Source: Streptococcus ruminantium (GTDB taxonomy: Bacteria; Bacillota; Bacilli; Lactobacillales; Streptococcaceae). From it: a DNA stretch of 64,000 nt. The notes below the pieces were generated by a model that worked only from the letters and a program-made list of their open reading frames with translations, had not been told where the DNA came from and did no database searches. Position numbers and translations under genes: made by a program. The stretch is taken from assembly GCF_003609975.1 (NCBI RefSeq), contig NZ_AP018400.1:694501-758500 (forward strand). Direction: 5' to 3'. Below are positions 8,321 to 22,881 of the stretch, piece by piece (within the stretch, counting starts at the first letter, position 1; each line of letters begins with the position of its first letter).

Positions 8321-8342
8321 GTTCAGTATGAACATCATTATA
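8321..8342 (-). promoter_or_regulatory. zwf promoter -10 and palindrome GTTCAGTATGAAC
   Basis: On the minus strand TGCTATAAT (extended -10; TATAAT at 8342-8337) precedes zwf. Just downstream, near the expected transcription start, is the perfect inverted repeat GTTCA-GTA-TGAAC (8321-8333). Its position would suit a repressor operator or a short 5'-UTR hairpin. Confidence 0.5.
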
Positions 8343-8382
8343 GCATAAATTGTCAGAAAATTTGCTTTTTAGGTATAGGGGA

Positions 8383-9198
8383 TTAGAAAATTCGATAAAC
8401 ATAAGGAGATTTGGGGCGTTCAATTTGTACAATAGAGTTCAGATTCAGAGTTGGTAGACTCTGCTTCAGGGAGGTGTGGTAAGTTATTTTGATGACACCG
8501 CTGGCCTTGACCCAAGTGTTGTCGGGAAAATTAGTATCCAATCCAGTAGATAACAATCCATAGACTCCCGAATCGGCAATACAATGGATGATGCCAAAGC
8601 GAAAAATAAATTGCTGGTTGGCATTGTTAGGATCATTGTAGACAAAGCCAACAAGTTCGATACTTTTTCCAGTAAACTCCTTAGGATAGTTATAAATAGC
8701 TTCCATGACCTCCATATAGTTTTGACTCGTAACAGTAATCTTCTCCTCTGCTAGGTAGCGGTTAGCTGTGTCCCGCATCTTGTTTTGGTAATCTGATTTG
8801 GTGAAGTAGATAGAGGTGTCTGGCTTGAGATATTGAACCGTTGTTCCCTCTTGTTTTTGTACGGCTGTATCATTTTGAGCGGCTAAGGGAAAATGATAGC
8901 CTTTGGCAGCGACGATGGTTGCATCTAGGCTAACCGTTGGAAATAACCAAGCGATTGCCAGAGGAATGATTAGCAGTACGATGCTGGTAAGTCGAGCGGA
9001 TTTTTTTGTTAAATGGCTGTGCGTTTCAATCTCTTTCATCCAGACAATGAGTTGGACGATGGCAAGAATAAAGGACAAGACCATGGATAAGTAAGCTAAG
9101 TAAGTATAGTGCAGATTGATATACTGATCTAGTTTCCCTGATATATAGAGATACATAGTCATTTCAAAATAACCTGCGAGAATTAAAAAACGAATCAT
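8383..9198 (-). CDS. TIGR03943-family membrane protein (permease partner)
   Basis: 271 residues. Two to three N-terminal transmembrane segments (about residues 1-20, 30-55 and 70-90) precede a large extracytoplasmic domain ending in LNLNSIVQIERPKSPYVYRIF. The pattern matches the TIGR03943/DUF1980 family, found next to DUF318 permeases, as here: its start overlaps the end of the permease gene by four bases. The pair (YcgQ-YcgR type in Bacillus) is thought to move or handle metal ions or another small solute, but the substrate is not settled. Translationally coupled; same operon as the 44-residue protein upstream. Confidence 0.8.
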   Translation of the reverse strand: MIRFLILAGYFEMTMYLYISGKLDQYINLHYTYLAYLSMVLSFILAIVQLIVWMKEIETHSHLTKKSARLTSIVLLIIPLAIAWLFPTVSLDATIVAAKGYHFPLAAQNDTAVQKQEGTTVQYLKPDTSIYFTKSDYQNKMRDTANRYLAEEKITVTSQNYMEVMEAIYNYPKEFTGKSIELVGFVYNDPNNANQQFIFRFGIIHCIADSGVYGLLSTGLDTNFPDNTWVKASGVIKITYHTSLKQSLPTLNLNSIVQIERPKSPYVYRIF

Positions 9199-10100
9199 GC
9201 CAAACCTCCAATTAGCAAGCTATATCCTAAGATGACAAAAACAATCACAACGATGAATCCCAGAATAAATTTCCCTTTAAAATAATGTTTCATCATCATC
9301 AGATTTTTGACATCTATCATCGGACCGATAACCAAAAAAGCCATGACGGGGGCAAAGCCGAAGCTAGAGAGTAAGGAAGAACCGATAAAAGCATCTGCTT
9401 CAGAACAAAGAGAAAGAAGAAAAGCTAGCACCATCATCAGTAAAATGGCCGTTACAGGATGATGACCGATAGAAGTTAAAACTGCCGTAGGAACATAGAC
9501 TTGCACTAGGCTAGCAAAAAGGCACCCCAATACTAGGTAGCGGCCTGTATCGAAAAATTCATCAATGGAGTGAATCAAAGCATAAGCTATTTTTTGCCAA
9601 CCAGTTTTGTCTGAAAAATCATGTTGGTGACAACTAGTGGGGTTACCCTTTACGATTGGCTCTTTGATGAAAAATCCTAGGCTTATCCCTAAAACCAAGG
9701 CCACCAAAATCGACCCAATCGCTCGATAGAAAGCAAAGGTGATGGAATTACCAAAAGCTGTAAAGGTGGCGAATAGGACAATGGGGTTGATGACAGGAGC
9801 AGTTACCAAAAAAGGTACAGCGGTATAGCTCGGTACCTTTTTTTCCAATAATCGATTGACGATGGGAACAATTCCACACTCACAAGATGGAAAAATGAAG
9901 CCGATAAAGGTCCCAAAAAGAATGGCTAATACCTTATTTTGGGGTAAGAATTTATGAATTTTATCAGGGGTCACAAAAACTTCGATAAAGCCAGAAATAA
10001 TAGCTCCAATCAGGACAAAAGGAAGGGCCTCAATGATAATTGATAAAAAAATAGCTCCAGCCTGTAAGACGGAAGTGGGGAGTTGATCAAATCCAAACAT
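9195..10100 (-). CDS. DUF318/PF03773-type permease
   Basis: 301 residues with about eight to nine hydrophobic segments. The motif FPSCECGIVPIVNRLL (about residue 70-85) contains the conserved CxC pair of this permease family; a second family hallmark, GSSLLSSFGFAPVMAFLVIGPMIDVKN, lies near residue 240. These are predicted inner-membrane permeases, some linked to metal or arsenic export. A Cys/His-containing loop (SCHQHDF near residue 157) could bind metal. It is encoded between the 44-residue protein (two bases upstream) and the TIGR03943 protein (four-base overlap), so the three act together. Confidence 0.85.
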   Translation of the reverse strand: MFGFDQLPTSVLQAGAIFLSIIIEALPFVLIGAIISGFIEVFVTPDKIHKFLPQNKVLAILFGTFIGFIFPSCECGIVPIVNRLLEKKVPSYTAVPFLVTAPVINPIVLFATFTAFGNSITFAFYRAIGSILVALVLGISLGFFIKEPIVKGNPTSCHQHDFSDKTGWQKIAYALIHSIDEFFDTGRYLVLGCLFASLVQVYVPTAVLTSIGHHPVTAILLMMVLAFLLSLCSEADAFIGSSLLSSFGFAPVMAFLVIGPMIDVKNLMMMKHYFKGKFILGFIVVIVFVILGYSLLIGGLA

Positions 10101-10102
10101 AT

Positions 10103-10237
10103 TTATTTTCCATCAGCTTTCTGTTCAGCTACCTTGGGCTTAGTATCTGGAAATTCGACTTCTTCTAGTTTCTCAAAAGAAGCAAACTCTTCCAGCATCT
10201 TTTCTAAATCATTTTGTTTTTTATATGTTATAGCCAT
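10103..10237 (-). CDS. 44-residue SPJ_0845-like conserved small protein
   Basis: A small gene with an excellent GGAGG site six bases before the ATG at 10237. The product starts MAITYKKQNDLEKMLEEF and is acidic, helical and Lys/Glu rich, without a membrane segment. It matches in pattern the small streptococcal proteins annotated as the SPJ_0845 family, whose role is unknown. The stop is two bases before the permease start, which indicates cotranscription with the DUF318 and TIGR03943 genes. Family naming is from memory and not tested by search. Confidence 0.75.
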   Translation of the reverse strand: MAITYKKQNDLEKMLEEFASFEKLEEVEFPDTKPKVAEQKADGK

Positions 10238-10329
10238 AGGATACCTCCAAATGTTTTTGCTAAGGCACTCGGTCGCTCAAGAGCAATAAGTTGATTCCTC
10301 TTTTTACTCAGAACGATTTTGATTTTCAT
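10228..10329 (-). CDS. Candidate 33-codon leader ORF, probably leaderless
   Basis: An ATG at 10329 lies seven bases after a TATAAT box (10342-10337, minus strand) and opens a 33-codon basic frame beginning MKIKIVLSKKRNQLIALERP. It runs through the ribosome binding site and first codons of the 44-residue gene and stops out of frame at 10228. No Shine-Dalgarno sequence is present, so translation would need a leaderless transcript. It may be a leader peptide or chance; support is the promoter position and overlap only. Confidence 0.3.
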   Translation of the reverse strand: MKIKIVLSKKRNQLIALERPSALAKTFGGILWL

Positions 10330-10410
10330 GATTATTATTATACCTTTTTTTTGAAAATTTATCTAAAGTAATCCATTGCAATCCTGCTTCAAATTGAAGA
10401 TTAAAATTAG

Positions 10411-12402
<1,992 letters not shown>

Positions 12403-12411
12403 GGTGAGACG

Positions 12412-13458
12412 ATGAAAAGAAGAAAATGTGCGAGATTGATCTATAATCCGACCTCTGGTCAGGAGATAATGAAGAAAAATATAGCAGGGGTACTGGAGGT
12501 ACTAGAGGGATATGGCTATGAGACATCAGCTTTCCAGACCACAGTTGAGAAAGACTCTGCCAAAAATGAAGCTAGGCGTGCAGCCCTTGCGGGTTTTGAT
12601 CTAATTATCGCAGCTGGAGGAGATGGAACCATCAATGAAGTTGTCAACGGTATTGCTCCTCTGGACAAGCGTCCTAAGATGGCTATCATTCCAGCGGGGA
12701 CGACCAATGATTATGCGCGTGCTTTAAAAATACCTAGAGGAAATCCCGTAGAAGCTGCGAAGGTTATCGGCAAGAAACAGACTATTTTGATGGATATTGG
12801 TCTGGCGAAAAATCAAAAAGATGGCTTTCATCAAGAACATTACTTTATCAATATTGCTGCTGCAGGAACGCTGACAGAATTAACCTATAGTGTTCCAAGC
12901 CAGCTCAAAACCATGTTTGGCTACCTAGCTTATGTCGTTAAAGGAGCCGAACTATTGCCACAAGTCCAGTTTACACCTGTTCGTGTAGAACATGATGGAG
13001 GAGTATTTGAAGGTTCCATCTCAATGATTTTTGTTGCCCTAACCAATTCGATTGGGGGCTTTGAACAAATCGTACCAGATGCCAAACTAGATGATGGTAA
13101 TTTTACACTTTTGATGGTGAAAACTGGAAATCTGTTTGAGATTTTACGCCTGATTGGTCAGGTCTTAGATGGCGGAAAGCATACGGACAGCGATTTGGTG
13201 GAGTATATCAAAACACGAAGTTTATCAATTGAAAATCTTGCTCCAGACAATCGTCTCTTGTTAAACTTAGATGGCGAATTTGGCGGAGAGGCCCCTGTTC
13301 GTTTGTATAATCTCTCTAATCATATAGAATTTTTTGCAGATACAGATCTCGTTTCAGATGATGCTATCACTCTTGATACGGAGCAACTCAATCGCGAGGA
13401 TATGGCAAAACGTTTCATTGAGGAGACCAGCCGTATGGACGAAACTATAGACTATTAA
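12412..13458 (+). CDS. dagK: Diacylglycerol/lipid kinase
   Basis: 348 residues. The ATP-binding motif AAGGDGTINEVVNG (about residues 66-79) and PAGTTNDYARAL (near 98) are the signature of the DAGK catalytic domain; the C-terminal LNLDGEFGG segment (near 287) is also typical. The enzyme phosphorylates diacylglycerol to phosphatidic acid at the membrane face and recycles DAG released by lipoteichoic acid synthesis. It follows ligA by nine bases with a GGTGAG site, as in other streptococci, and is followed by a terminator before the atp operon. Confidence 0.93.
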   Translation: MKRRKCARLIYNPTSGQEIMKKNIAGVLEVLEGYGYETSAFQTTVEKDSAKNEARRAALAGFDLIIAAGGDGTINEVVNGIAPLDKRPKMAIIPAGTTNDYARALKIPRGNPVEAAKVIGKKQTILMDIGLAKNQKDGFHQEHYFINIAAAGTLTELTYSVPSQLKTMFGYLAYVVKGAELLPQVQFTPVRVEHDGGVFEGSISMIFVALTNSIGGFEQIVPDAKLDDGNFTLLMVKTGNLFEILRLIGQVLDGGKHTDSDLVEYIKTRSLSIENLAPDNRLLLNLDGEFGGEAPVRLYNLSNHIEFFADTDLVSDDAITLDTEQLNREDMAKRFIEETSRMDETIDY

Positions 13459-13463
13459 ATAGG

Positions 13464-13496
13464 AAGAAAAGATGGGAATATCTTTTCTTTTTCTTT
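13464..13496 (+). terminator. Terminator after dagK
   Basis: AGAAAAGAT (13465-13473) and ATCTTTTCT (13480-13488) form a nine-base stem around GGGAAT, followed by TTTTCTTTT. Confidence 0.85.
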
Positions 13497-13535
13497 TGTA
13501 AAAACGAATTAAACGCTTTCAATATCGGTATTTTC

Positions 13536-13564
13536 TTGACAAACAGATGTTTTAGGAGTATCCT
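13536..13564 (+). promoter_or_regulatory. Promoter of the atp operon
   Basis: TTGACA (13536-13541), 17-base spacer, TATCCT (13559-13564). It lies 35 bases before the atpE start and directly after the dagK terminator, so it is the likely main promoter for the ATP synthase genes. Confidence 0.7.
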
Positions 13565-13598
13565 TACATGGTATTAAATTTTAAAAGGAGAATTCGTT

Positions 13599-13799
13599 AT
13601 GAGTTTAGGCGCATTGGCCCTTGGTCTGGCCTGTCTTGGTGTAAGTATCGGTGAAGGACTGTTGGTGGCTTCATATCTCAGTTCGACTGCACGTCAACCA
13701 GAAATGCAAAGTAAGTTGATGGCTGGTGTATTTTTGGGTGTTGCCTTTATTGAGGGAACTTTCTTCGTAACTTTGGCGATGACATTTGTTTTGAGATAG
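13599..13799 (+). CDS. atpE: ATP synthase subunit c
   Basis: 66-residue proteolipid that forms the proton-carrying ring of Fo. Two membrane helices (about residues 3-25 and 42-64) flank a polar loop with the conserved ARQPE motif (residues 31-35). The ion-binding carboxylate is Glu in FIEGTFF (near residue 52). The GQ-type Na+ signature is absent, in line with a proton enzyme. Length is typical for streptococci, where the c subunit is short and acts in acid export. AAGGAG precedes the ATG. It is the first gene of the operon; there is no atpI before it. Confidence 0.96.
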   Translation: MSLGALALGLACLGVSIGEGLLVASYLSSTARQPEMQSKLMAGVFLGVAFIEGTFFVTLAMTFVLR

Positions 13800-13835
13800 T
13801 AGAAAATAGAGAAATAGAAAAGGGGGGAACCTCCA

Positions 13836-14552
13836 TTGGAAGAACAATTAAGTCCAACCCTTACCCTTGGTCCCGTAACCTTTGACCTGACCATGGTATT
13901 GGTTTCTGTCATTACCATTTCCATTATTTTCTTACTTGTTTTTTTGGCTAGTCGTCGGATGGAACTCAAGCCGAAAGGAAAACAGAATGTTTTGGAGTAT
14001 GTTTACGAGTTGACCATCAATTTTACCAAAGGCAATCTTGGAGATGAGGAAGCTAAGCGTTATTCCTTGTTCTTTTTTACAGTATTTACTTTTCTTTTAG
14101 TTGCCAATAATTTGGGGTTGATAACGAAGTTGGAAACAACAGAGGGACACAATTTATGGACTTCTCCGACAGCGAATATGGCTTATGACTTTGGTCTTGC
14201 TGGAATCGCTATTCTTTTTTGTCATATTGAGGGAATTCGCCGCCGTGGCTTTAAGAGCTATCTAAAATCTTTTGTGACTCCGTGGGCTATGGCACCAATG
14301 AACATCCTAGAAGAAGTGACTAATCTCGTTTCACTCGCACTTCGTTTGTACGGTAATATCTATGCCGGTGAAGTACTTGTTTCTCTTCTTTTACGATTAT
14401 CACAACAAAGTGCACTTGCGTATCCAATTGCCTTTGCTCTAAACGTTGTTTGGACAGGTTTTTCTGTATTCATTTCATGCTTACAGGGGTATGTATTTAT
14501 TATGTTGGTATCTATGTACTTAAATAAAAAAATCAGTAGCGAGAGTGAATAG
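13836..14552 (+). CDS. atpB: ATP synthase subunit a
   Basis: 238-residue membrane subunit that provides the proton half-channels. It starts at a TTG (13836) preceded by AGGGGGG; the first residues ([13 protein letters not shown]) match streptococcal relatives. The [14 protein letters not shown] motif (about 47-60) and the essential Arg in [13 protein letters not shown] (near 169) are intact. Five to six hydrophobic segments are visible. It lies 36 bases after atpE and 17 before atpF. Confidence 0.96.
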   Translation: MEEQLSPTLTLGPVTFDLTMVLVSVITISIIFLLVFLASRRMELKPKGKQNVLEYVYELTINFTKGNLGDEEAKRYSLFFFTVFTFLLVANNLGLITKLETTEGHNLWTSPTANMAYDFGLAGIAILFCHIEGIRRRGFKSYLKSFVTPWAMAPMNILEEVTNLVSLALRLYGNIYAGEVLVSLLLRLSQQSALAYPIAFALNVVWTGFSVFISCLQGYVFIMLVSMYLNKKISSESE

Positions 14553-14569
14553 GAAAGGGAAAGACAATT

Positions 14570-15076
14570 ATGGCAACATTTATTACAATGCAATCTAGTA
14601 CCGTTCTTGGAAACTTTATCTTGGTAACCGCCTCATTTGTGGTACTTATCGTTCTTATTCGTGTATTTGCATGGAATAAGATCACTGGGATTTTTGAAGA
14701 ACGCGCAAACAAGGTTGCAAACGATATAGACGCTGCAGAAGAAAAGTTGGCAGTAGCAGCCAACCTTGTTCAACAGCGTGAGGATGAATTGATACAAGGT
14801 CGTATTGAGGGTCAAAAGATTATTCAGGATGCAGTTGAGCGTGCTAAGCTAGAGAAAAAACGTATTCTTGAGCAGGCTGACATCGAAATTCAAGGTTTAA
14901 AACAAAAGGCAGAATTAGAAATCGAGGCTGAGAAGCGTGAAGCACAAGAAAACTTACGTGTTCAAGTAGCTGAGTTGGCTGTCGATTTGGCAGGAAAGAT
15001 CATATTTGAAGATTTGGACCAGCAAGCACATAGCAACTTGATTGACCGGTATTTGGACAAACTAGGAGACAAGTAG
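14570..15076 (+). CDS. atpF: ATP synthase subunit b
   Basis: 168-residue stator subunit. One N-terminal membrane helix (about residues 9-30, LGNFILVTASFVVLIVLIRVF) is followed by a long charged coiled coil rich in Glu, Lys, Ala and Gln to the end, as expected for the peripheral stalk dimer. AGGAAAGGG precedes the ATG. The TAG stop is directly followed by the atpH ATG (15077), so translation is coupled. Confidence 0.95.
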   Translation: MATFITMQSSTVLGNFILVTASFVVLIVLIRVFAWNKITGIFEERANKVANDIDAAEEKLAVAANLVQQREDELIQGRIEGQKIIQDAVERAKLEKKRILEQADIEIQGLKQKAELEIEAEKREAQENLRVQVAELAVDLAGKIIFEDLDQQAHSNLIDRYLDKLGDK

Positions 15077-15610
<534 letters not shown>

Positions 15611-15631
15611 AAAATAGAAAGTGGTGTTCTT

Positions 15632-17134
15632 TTGATTAATGCACAAGAAATTAGCGCTTTACTAAAACAACAAATTGAGGACTTTCAGCCTGACTTTGAC
15701 TATACAGAGACTGGTGTTGTAACCTACATTGGTGACGGTATTGCCCGTGCGCAAGGTCTTGATAATGCTATGAGTGGAGAGCTTTTGGTATTTGAAAATG
15801 GCACCATAGGTATGGCTCAAAACTTGGAGACCAATGATGTCGGTATCATCATTCTTGGTCAATTCACAGATATTCGTGAGGGGTCAGTTGTCCGTCGTAC
15901 TGGTAAGATTATGGAAGTTCCTGTTGGTTCAGCCTTAATCGGTCGTGTCATCAATCCACTTGGTCAACCGGTAGATGGACTTGGGGAAATTCGCACGACT
16001 AAGACGCGTCCCATTGAATACCCAGCTCCGGGTGTTATGCAGCGGAAATCAGTGAATGAGCCTTTGCAAACAGGCTTGAAAGCCATTGATGCCTTGGTTC
16101 CGATTGGTCGTGGACAACGGGAATTGATTATCGGCGATCGTCAGACTGGTAAAACTTCTGTGGCTATTGATGCGATTCTCAACCAAAAAGGCCAAGATAT
16201 GATTTGTATCTACGTGGCTATTGGTCAGAAGGAGTCCACAGTTCGTACACAGGTAGAAACTCTTCGTCAATATGGTGCCTTGGATTACACAATCGTTGTA
16301 ACAGCATCAGCCTCTCAACCTTCGCCCCTACTTTTCTTAGCACCGTACGCTGGGGTTGCTATGGCAGAAGAGTTCATGTATGAAGGCAAACATGTTTTGA
16401 TTGTTTATGATGACCTGTCAAAACAGGCGGTAGCCTACCGTGAGTTATCTCTCTTGCTTCGTCGTCCTCCGGGTCGCGAAGCCTATCCAGGGGATGTTTT
16501 CTATCTGCATAGTCGTTTGCTTGAACGTTCTGCTAAGGTATCTGATGAATTGGGTGGTGGCTCCATCACAGCTCTGCCCTTTATCGAAACACAAGCCGGT
16601 GATATTTCAGCTTATATCGCAACAAACGTTATCTCGATTACTGATGGGCAAATTTTCTTGAAGGATGATTTGTTTAACTCGGGTATCCGTCCGGCTATTG
16701 ATGCTGGTTCTTCTGTATCGCGTGTAGGTGGTTCGGCTCAGATTAAGGCTATGAAGAAGGTTGCAGGAACCTTGCGTATTGACTTGGCGTCTTATCGTGA
16801 GTTGGAAGCATTTACCCAATTTGGATCTGACTTGGATGCGGCTACGCAAGCCAAGCTAAATCGTGGTCGTCGAACGGTAGAAGTGCTCAAACAGCCCTTG
16901 CATAAGCCGCTTCCAGTTGAAAAACAAGTTTTGATTTTGTATGCTTTGACAAACGGCTATCTGGACTCAGTACCGATTGATGATATTCTAGCTTTTGAAG
17001 AAGAGTTGTATGCTTATTTTGATTTGCACTACGATAATCTTTTGGACATCATTCGTACAACTAAGGATCTTCCAGATACAGATGAGTTGAATGCTGCTAT
17101 TCAGGCTTTCAAAGACCAGTCTGTCTTTAAGTAA
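15632..17134 (+). CDS. atpA: ATP synthase subunit alpha
   Basis: 500 residues, non-catalytic nucleotide-binding subunit of F1. The start is a TTG at 15632, giving [18 protein letters not shown], which aligns with the N-terminus known in streptococci; GAAAGTGG upstream is a weak site. The P-loop [15 protein letters not shown] (about 169-183) and the family signature [11 protein letters not shown] (near 361) are intact. It sits 21 bases after atpH and 11 before atpG. Confidence 0.97.
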   Translation: MINAQEISALLKQQIEDFQPDFDYTETGVVTYIGDGIARAQGLDNAMSGELLVFENGTIGMAQNLETNDVGIIILGQFTDIREGSVVRRTGKIMEVPVGSALIGRVINPLGQPVDGLGEIRTTKTRPIEYPAPGVMQRKSVNEPLQTGLKAIDALVPIGRGQRELIIGDRQTGKTSVAIDAILNQKGQDMICIYVAIGQKESTVRTQVETLRQYGALDYTIVVTASASQPSPLLFLAPYAGVAMAEEFMYEGKHVLIVYDDLSKQAVAYRELSLLLRRPPGREAYPGDVFYLHSRLLERSAKVSDELGGGSITALPFIETQAGDISAYIATNVISITDGQIFLKDDLFNSGIRPAIDAGSSVSRVGGSAQIKAMKKVAGTLRIDLASYRELEAFTQFGSDLDAATQAKLNRGRRTVEVLKQPLHKPLPVEKQVLILYALTNGYLDSVPIDDILAFEEELYAYFDLHYDNLLDIIRTTKDLPDTDELNAAIQAFKDQSVFK

Positions 17135-17145
17135 AGGAGTGAGTT

Positions 17146-18024
17146 ATGGCAGGTTCTCTCAATGAAATTAAATCAAAAATTGCATCAACTAAGAAAACCA
17201 GTCAAATCACCGGTGCCATGCAGATGGTTTCGGCATCTAAGTTGGCCAAATCGGAGCAACTAGCGAAGTCTTTTCAGATATATGCCAGCAAGGTACGTCA
17301 AATCACGACAGATCTCTTGCGTGGAGAATTGATGGCTTCAGATACTAGCAATCCAATGCTGATTCGTCGTCCTGTCCAAAAGTCTGGCTATATTGTGATT
17401 ACATCTGATAGTGGTCTAAAGGGTTCTTATAACTCAAGTATTTTAAAGGCAGTCATGGGCATGATTGAACAAGATCATAGTTCAAAGGATGAGTATGAGA
17501 TTATTGCCATTGGTAGTATGGGGGCAGATTTTTTCCGTGCTCGTGGTATCAATCCTGTCTTTGAATTGCGAGGTTTGGCAGACAATCCAAGTTTTGAAGA
17601 AGTTCAGAAGATTATATCTAAATCTGTTGAAATGTATAAAAATGAACTTTTTGATGAACTCTATGTCTGCTACAACCATCATGTCAATAGTTTGACTAGT
17701 CAGGTACGTGTACAACAGATGCTTCCAGTAGAGGATTTGGACCATAATGAAGCAGACGGCTATACAGCAACGTTTGAGTTGGAGCCAAGCCGCGAAGTGA
17801 TTTTGGAACAACTGCTGACACAGTATGCCGAGTCTACCATTTATGGAGCTATTTTGGATGCTAAGACGGCTGAAAATGCGGCTGGAATGACAGCCATGCA
17901 GACAGCAACGGATAATGCTAAGAATGTCATTACAGATTTGACGATTCAATACAATAGGGCTCGTCAGGCAGCTATCACTCAGGAAATTACTGAGATTGTG
18001 GCAGGTGCCTCAGCCCTTGAGTAA
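17146..18024 (+). CDS. atpG: ATP synthase subunit gamma
   Basis: 292-residue central rotor shaft. It begins [28 protein letters not shown], here recognisable by its first coiled-coil helix, and ends with the second helix containing the conserved [22 protein letters not shown] segment. AAAGGAGTGAGTT precedes the ATG. An unusually long 171-base gap separates it from atpD. Confidence 0.96.
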   Translation: MAGSLNEIKSKIASTKKTSQITGAMQMVSASKLAKSEQLAKSFQIYASKVRQITTDLLRGELMASDTSNPMLIRRPVQKSGYIVITSDSGLKGSYNSSILKAVMGMIEQDHSSKDEYEIIAIGSMGADFFRARGINPVFELRGLADNPSFEEVQKIISKSVEMYKNELFDELYVCYNHHVNSLTSQVRVQQMLPVEDLDHNEADGYTATFELEPSREVILEQLLTQYAESTIYGAILDAKTAENAAGMTAMQTATDNAKNVITDLTIQYNRARQAAITQEITEIVAGASALE

Positions 18025-19602
<1,578 letters not shown>

Positions 19603-19611
19603 AGGTGGTCT

Positions 19612-20028
19612 ATGGCACAAATGACTGTTCAAATCGTGACTCCTGATGGGTTAAAATACGATCACCGTGCGACCTTTGTCTTAGTTAAAACAGTAGATGG
19701 CGAGATGGGGATTTATTCAGGGCATGAAGAGTTGATTGCTGTTTTGGAAATCGGTGAAATGAAAGTACGTCGCGTTGATGACGAAAACCATGTGGACTGG
19801 ATTGCGGTCAATGGTGGAATTATTGAAGTTAACAAAGATGTGATTACGGTTGTTTCCGATTCAGCAGAGCGGGCACGAGATATTGATATTAGCCGTGCGG
19901 AACGTGCCAAATTGCGAGCAGAGCGTGAATTGGAAGAAGCACAAAATGCCCGTGATATTGATTTGGAGATGCGGGCGGCTGTTGCTCTTCAACGTGCGAT
20001 AAACCGTATTCGTGTTGGAAAGCACTAA
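19612..20028 (+). CDS. atpC: ATP synthase subunit epsilon
   Basis: 138 residues. N-terminal beta-sandwich ([43 protein letters not shown]) and C-terminal two-helix hairpin rich in Arg/Glu/Ala, the regulatory part that inhibits hydrolysis. AGAGGTGG precedes the ATG. It is the last gene of the atp operon; a terminator lies about 110 bases downstream. Confidence 0.95.
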   Translation: MAQMTVQIVTPDGLKYDHRATFVLVKTVDGEMGIYSGHEELIAVLEIGEMKVRRVDDENHVDWIAVNGGIIEVNKDVITVVSDSAERARDIDISRAERAKLRAERELEEAQNARDIDLEMRAAVALQRAINRIRVGKH

Positions 20029-20139
20029 TGTAGCCCGACCTTTATGCTATCTTTGCTTTTCCAATCCTTTGTAAGGCTTGGGTAGAAAACTACTTTCCGA
20101 ACTGTTGGGGCTAGTACTAAAAAGAAAAAGACTATATAT

Positions 20140-20168
20140 GGGGTTGGACTTGTCCAAGTCCCATTTTT
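20140..20168 (+). terminator. Terminator of atp operon
   Basis: GGG...TTGGAC-TT-GTCCAA...CCC with a small internal bulge, followed by ATTTTT. It ends 12 bases before the -10 of the next gene. Confidence 0.7.
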
Positions 20169-20176
20169 CAATTTCA

Positions 20177-20185
20177 TGGTATAAT
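20177..20185 (+). promoter_or_regulatory. Extended -10 promoter of DUF1146 gene (leaderless)
   Basis: TGGTATAAT with TATAAT at 20180-20185; the ATG is at 20192, six bases later, the same spacing as at ligA and hemW. Confidence 0.65.
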
Positions 20186-20191
20186 GAGAGT

Positions 20192-20419
20192 ATGGTAACA
20201 TCAATTTTACAATTATTCAGTCATATACTTTTTATCTATCTGGCTCATCATCTACTGGTAACAACCGTTGATTGGACAAAGTGGTTGATAGTAACGAGAG
20301 ATAACCAACGCAGGACGAACACACTGGTTCTATTTTTAGCCATTGTGTTGGGCTATCTTGTCTCTACATTCTTTTTAGAATTGTTGATGATTGGTCGTTC
20401 TTTTGCGAGGCTTGGATAA
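20192..20419 (+). CDS. DUF1146-family membrane protein (YwzB-like)
   Basis: 75 residues from the ATG at 20192; a longer frame from 20078 would cross the terminator and promoter and is rejected. Two hydrophobic segments (about residues 4-24 and 46-69) are joined by a basic loop with WTKWLIVTRDNQRR. This layout is that of the DUF1146/YwzB family, found between the atp operon and murA in many Firmicutes. Function unknown. murA follows after 21 bases with GGAAGAGG as its site, so they are cotranscribed. Confidence 0.8.
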   Translation: MVTSILQLFSHILFIYLAHHLLVTTVDWTKWLIVTRDNQRRTNTLVLFLAIVLGYLVSTFFLELLMIGRSFARLG

Positions 20420-20440
20420 AGAGTAGGAAGAGGATGATAG

Positions 20441-21716
<1,276 letters not shown>

Positions 21717-21724
<8 letters not shown>

Positions 21725-21908
21725 GGAAAATCTTAACTATGTTGGTAAAAATTTACTCTTAGTAGTAGTTGGATTGATGATTGCCATTTTAGTATTTGCT
21801 ATTGGTTTAATAGTAGGTTATGGTGTTATCGGTGATGGAGATAATATGTTTGCAATCCTATCACCAGAAAAGTGGCAGGAGTTATTTAGTAAATTTACAG
21901 GAAAGTAG
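21717..21908 (+). CDS. epuA: EpuA-like small membrane protein (DUF/PF11772)
   Basis: 63 residues from the ATG at 21717, which has GGAGAAGGAGAAG upstream and overlaps the murA end by eight bases. A single membrane segment (about residues 14-38, [21 protein letters not shown]) is followed by a short extracellular tail. The gene lies between murA and endA as the epuA gene of pneumococcus does; this family is often labelled 'RNA polymerase subunit beta' in databases, which has no support in the sequence. Function unknown. Confidence 0.75.
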
Positions 21909-21924
21909 GGAGACCTACTTTTTA
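21902..21924 (+). terminator. Weak terminator or attenuator between epuA and endA
   Basis: AAAGTAGG-GAGA-CCTACTTT is a perfect eight-base stem with a GAGA tetraloop followed by TTT. It overlaps the epuA stop and lies 14 bases before the endA start, so it may limit endA expression from the murA transcript. Confidence 0.5.
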
Positions 21925-21937
21925 ATAGGAGAGTAAA

Positions 21938-22780
21938 GTGGCAGAGAAAAATGTAAAAAAACAAGCCATGAGTTTGTTTAGTTTGTTGGCCACACTCATT
22001 GTAGTGGGTGGAGGCTACTTTCTAAGCAGTACGACGAATAGTAATGTTACGAATCATCCTTACTACGTCAATCAATCCAAGGCTAGCGAATCAGTACCAA
22101 GTCAAGAATTGGCTAGCTCAGTATTGACAGAAAATGTAAAAAAGCAACTCGGAACTAAGATTGAGTGGAACGGAGCAGGTGCTTTCTTCATCAATGGGAA
22201 TAAAACCAATCTAGATGCATCGGTAGCTAGTGCTCCTTATGGAGAAAATAAAACCAAGATTGTACAGGGAAAAATGGTACCGACGGTTGCAAATGCTCTT
22301 TTAGCAAAATCAACCCGTCAGTACAAGGACCGAGATGAAACAGGAAAGGGGCGTACCTCTTGGACTCCTGCTGGCTGGCATCAGATTCATGGCTTATCAG
22401 GGGAATATGATCATGCAGTTGATCGAGGCCATTTACTAGGCTATGCCTTGATTGGTGGGCTTTCTGGTTTTGATGCTTCAACAAGCAATCCTAAGAACAT
22501 AGCTGTTCAGACAGCTTGGTCCAATCAAGCCAATGACCAAGCTTCTACCGGGCAAAATTATTTTGAAAGTCAGATTCGTCGGGCGTTGGATAAAAATAAG
22601 CGTGTCCGCTACCGTGTAACACTGATTTATGCAGAGGACAATGACTTGATTCCAGTTGGGAGTCATTTAGAAGCAAAAGCAGCAGATGGAAGTCTAGAAT
22701 TTAATGTTTTTGTTCCAAATGTACAAAGTGGTTTGAGTATCAATTATCGTACTGGTAAGATTACAGTCAATCCCCACTAG
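21938..22780 (+). CDS. endA: DNA-entry / non-specific nuclease EndA
   Basis: 280 residues starting at GTG (21938) with TAGGAG upstream. An N-terminal hydrophobic segment (about residues 10-28) anchors it outside the membrane. The beta-beta-alpha metal nuclease core has the [13 protein letters not shown] motif (catalytic His in DRGH, near residue 165) and the Asn-rich segment [15 protein letters not shown] (near 187) for Mg2+ binding. In pneumococcus EndA degrades one strand during transformation and also cuts host DNA traps. It follows murA-epuA, a conserved order. Confidence 0.93.
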   Translation: MAEKNVKKQAMSLFSLLATLIVVGGGYFLSSTTNSNVTNHPYYVNQSKASESVPSQELASSVLTENVKKQLGTKIEWNGAGAFFINGNKTNLDASVASAPYGENKTKIVQGKMVPTVANALLAKSTRQYKDRDETGKGRTSWTPAGWHQIHGLSGEYDHAVDRGHLLGYALIGGLSGFDASTSNPKNIAVQTAWSNQANDQASTGQNYFESQIRRALDKNKRVRYRVTLIYAEDNDLIPVGSHLEAKAADGSLEFNVFVPNVQSGLSINYRTGKITVNPH

Positions 22781-22821
22781 AATTATCAGATGAATTTTCA
22801 ATTAAATTAGCAAATATATCA

Positions 22822-22851
22822 GACGATTTATGCGATAAATCGTCTTTTTTT
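22822..22851 (+). terminator. Terminator after endA
   Basis: GACGATTTAT-GCG-ATAAATCGTC, a perfect ten-base stem followed by seven T. Confidence 0.9.
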
Positions 22852-22881
22852 CTTTGAAGTTAAAAAAATTTGCAAAAACTG

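Noticed and set aside
20078..20191. Longer N-terminus of the DUF1146 gene from 20078
   Set aside because: It would include the atp terminator and the promoter; the ATG at 20192 fits the family length.
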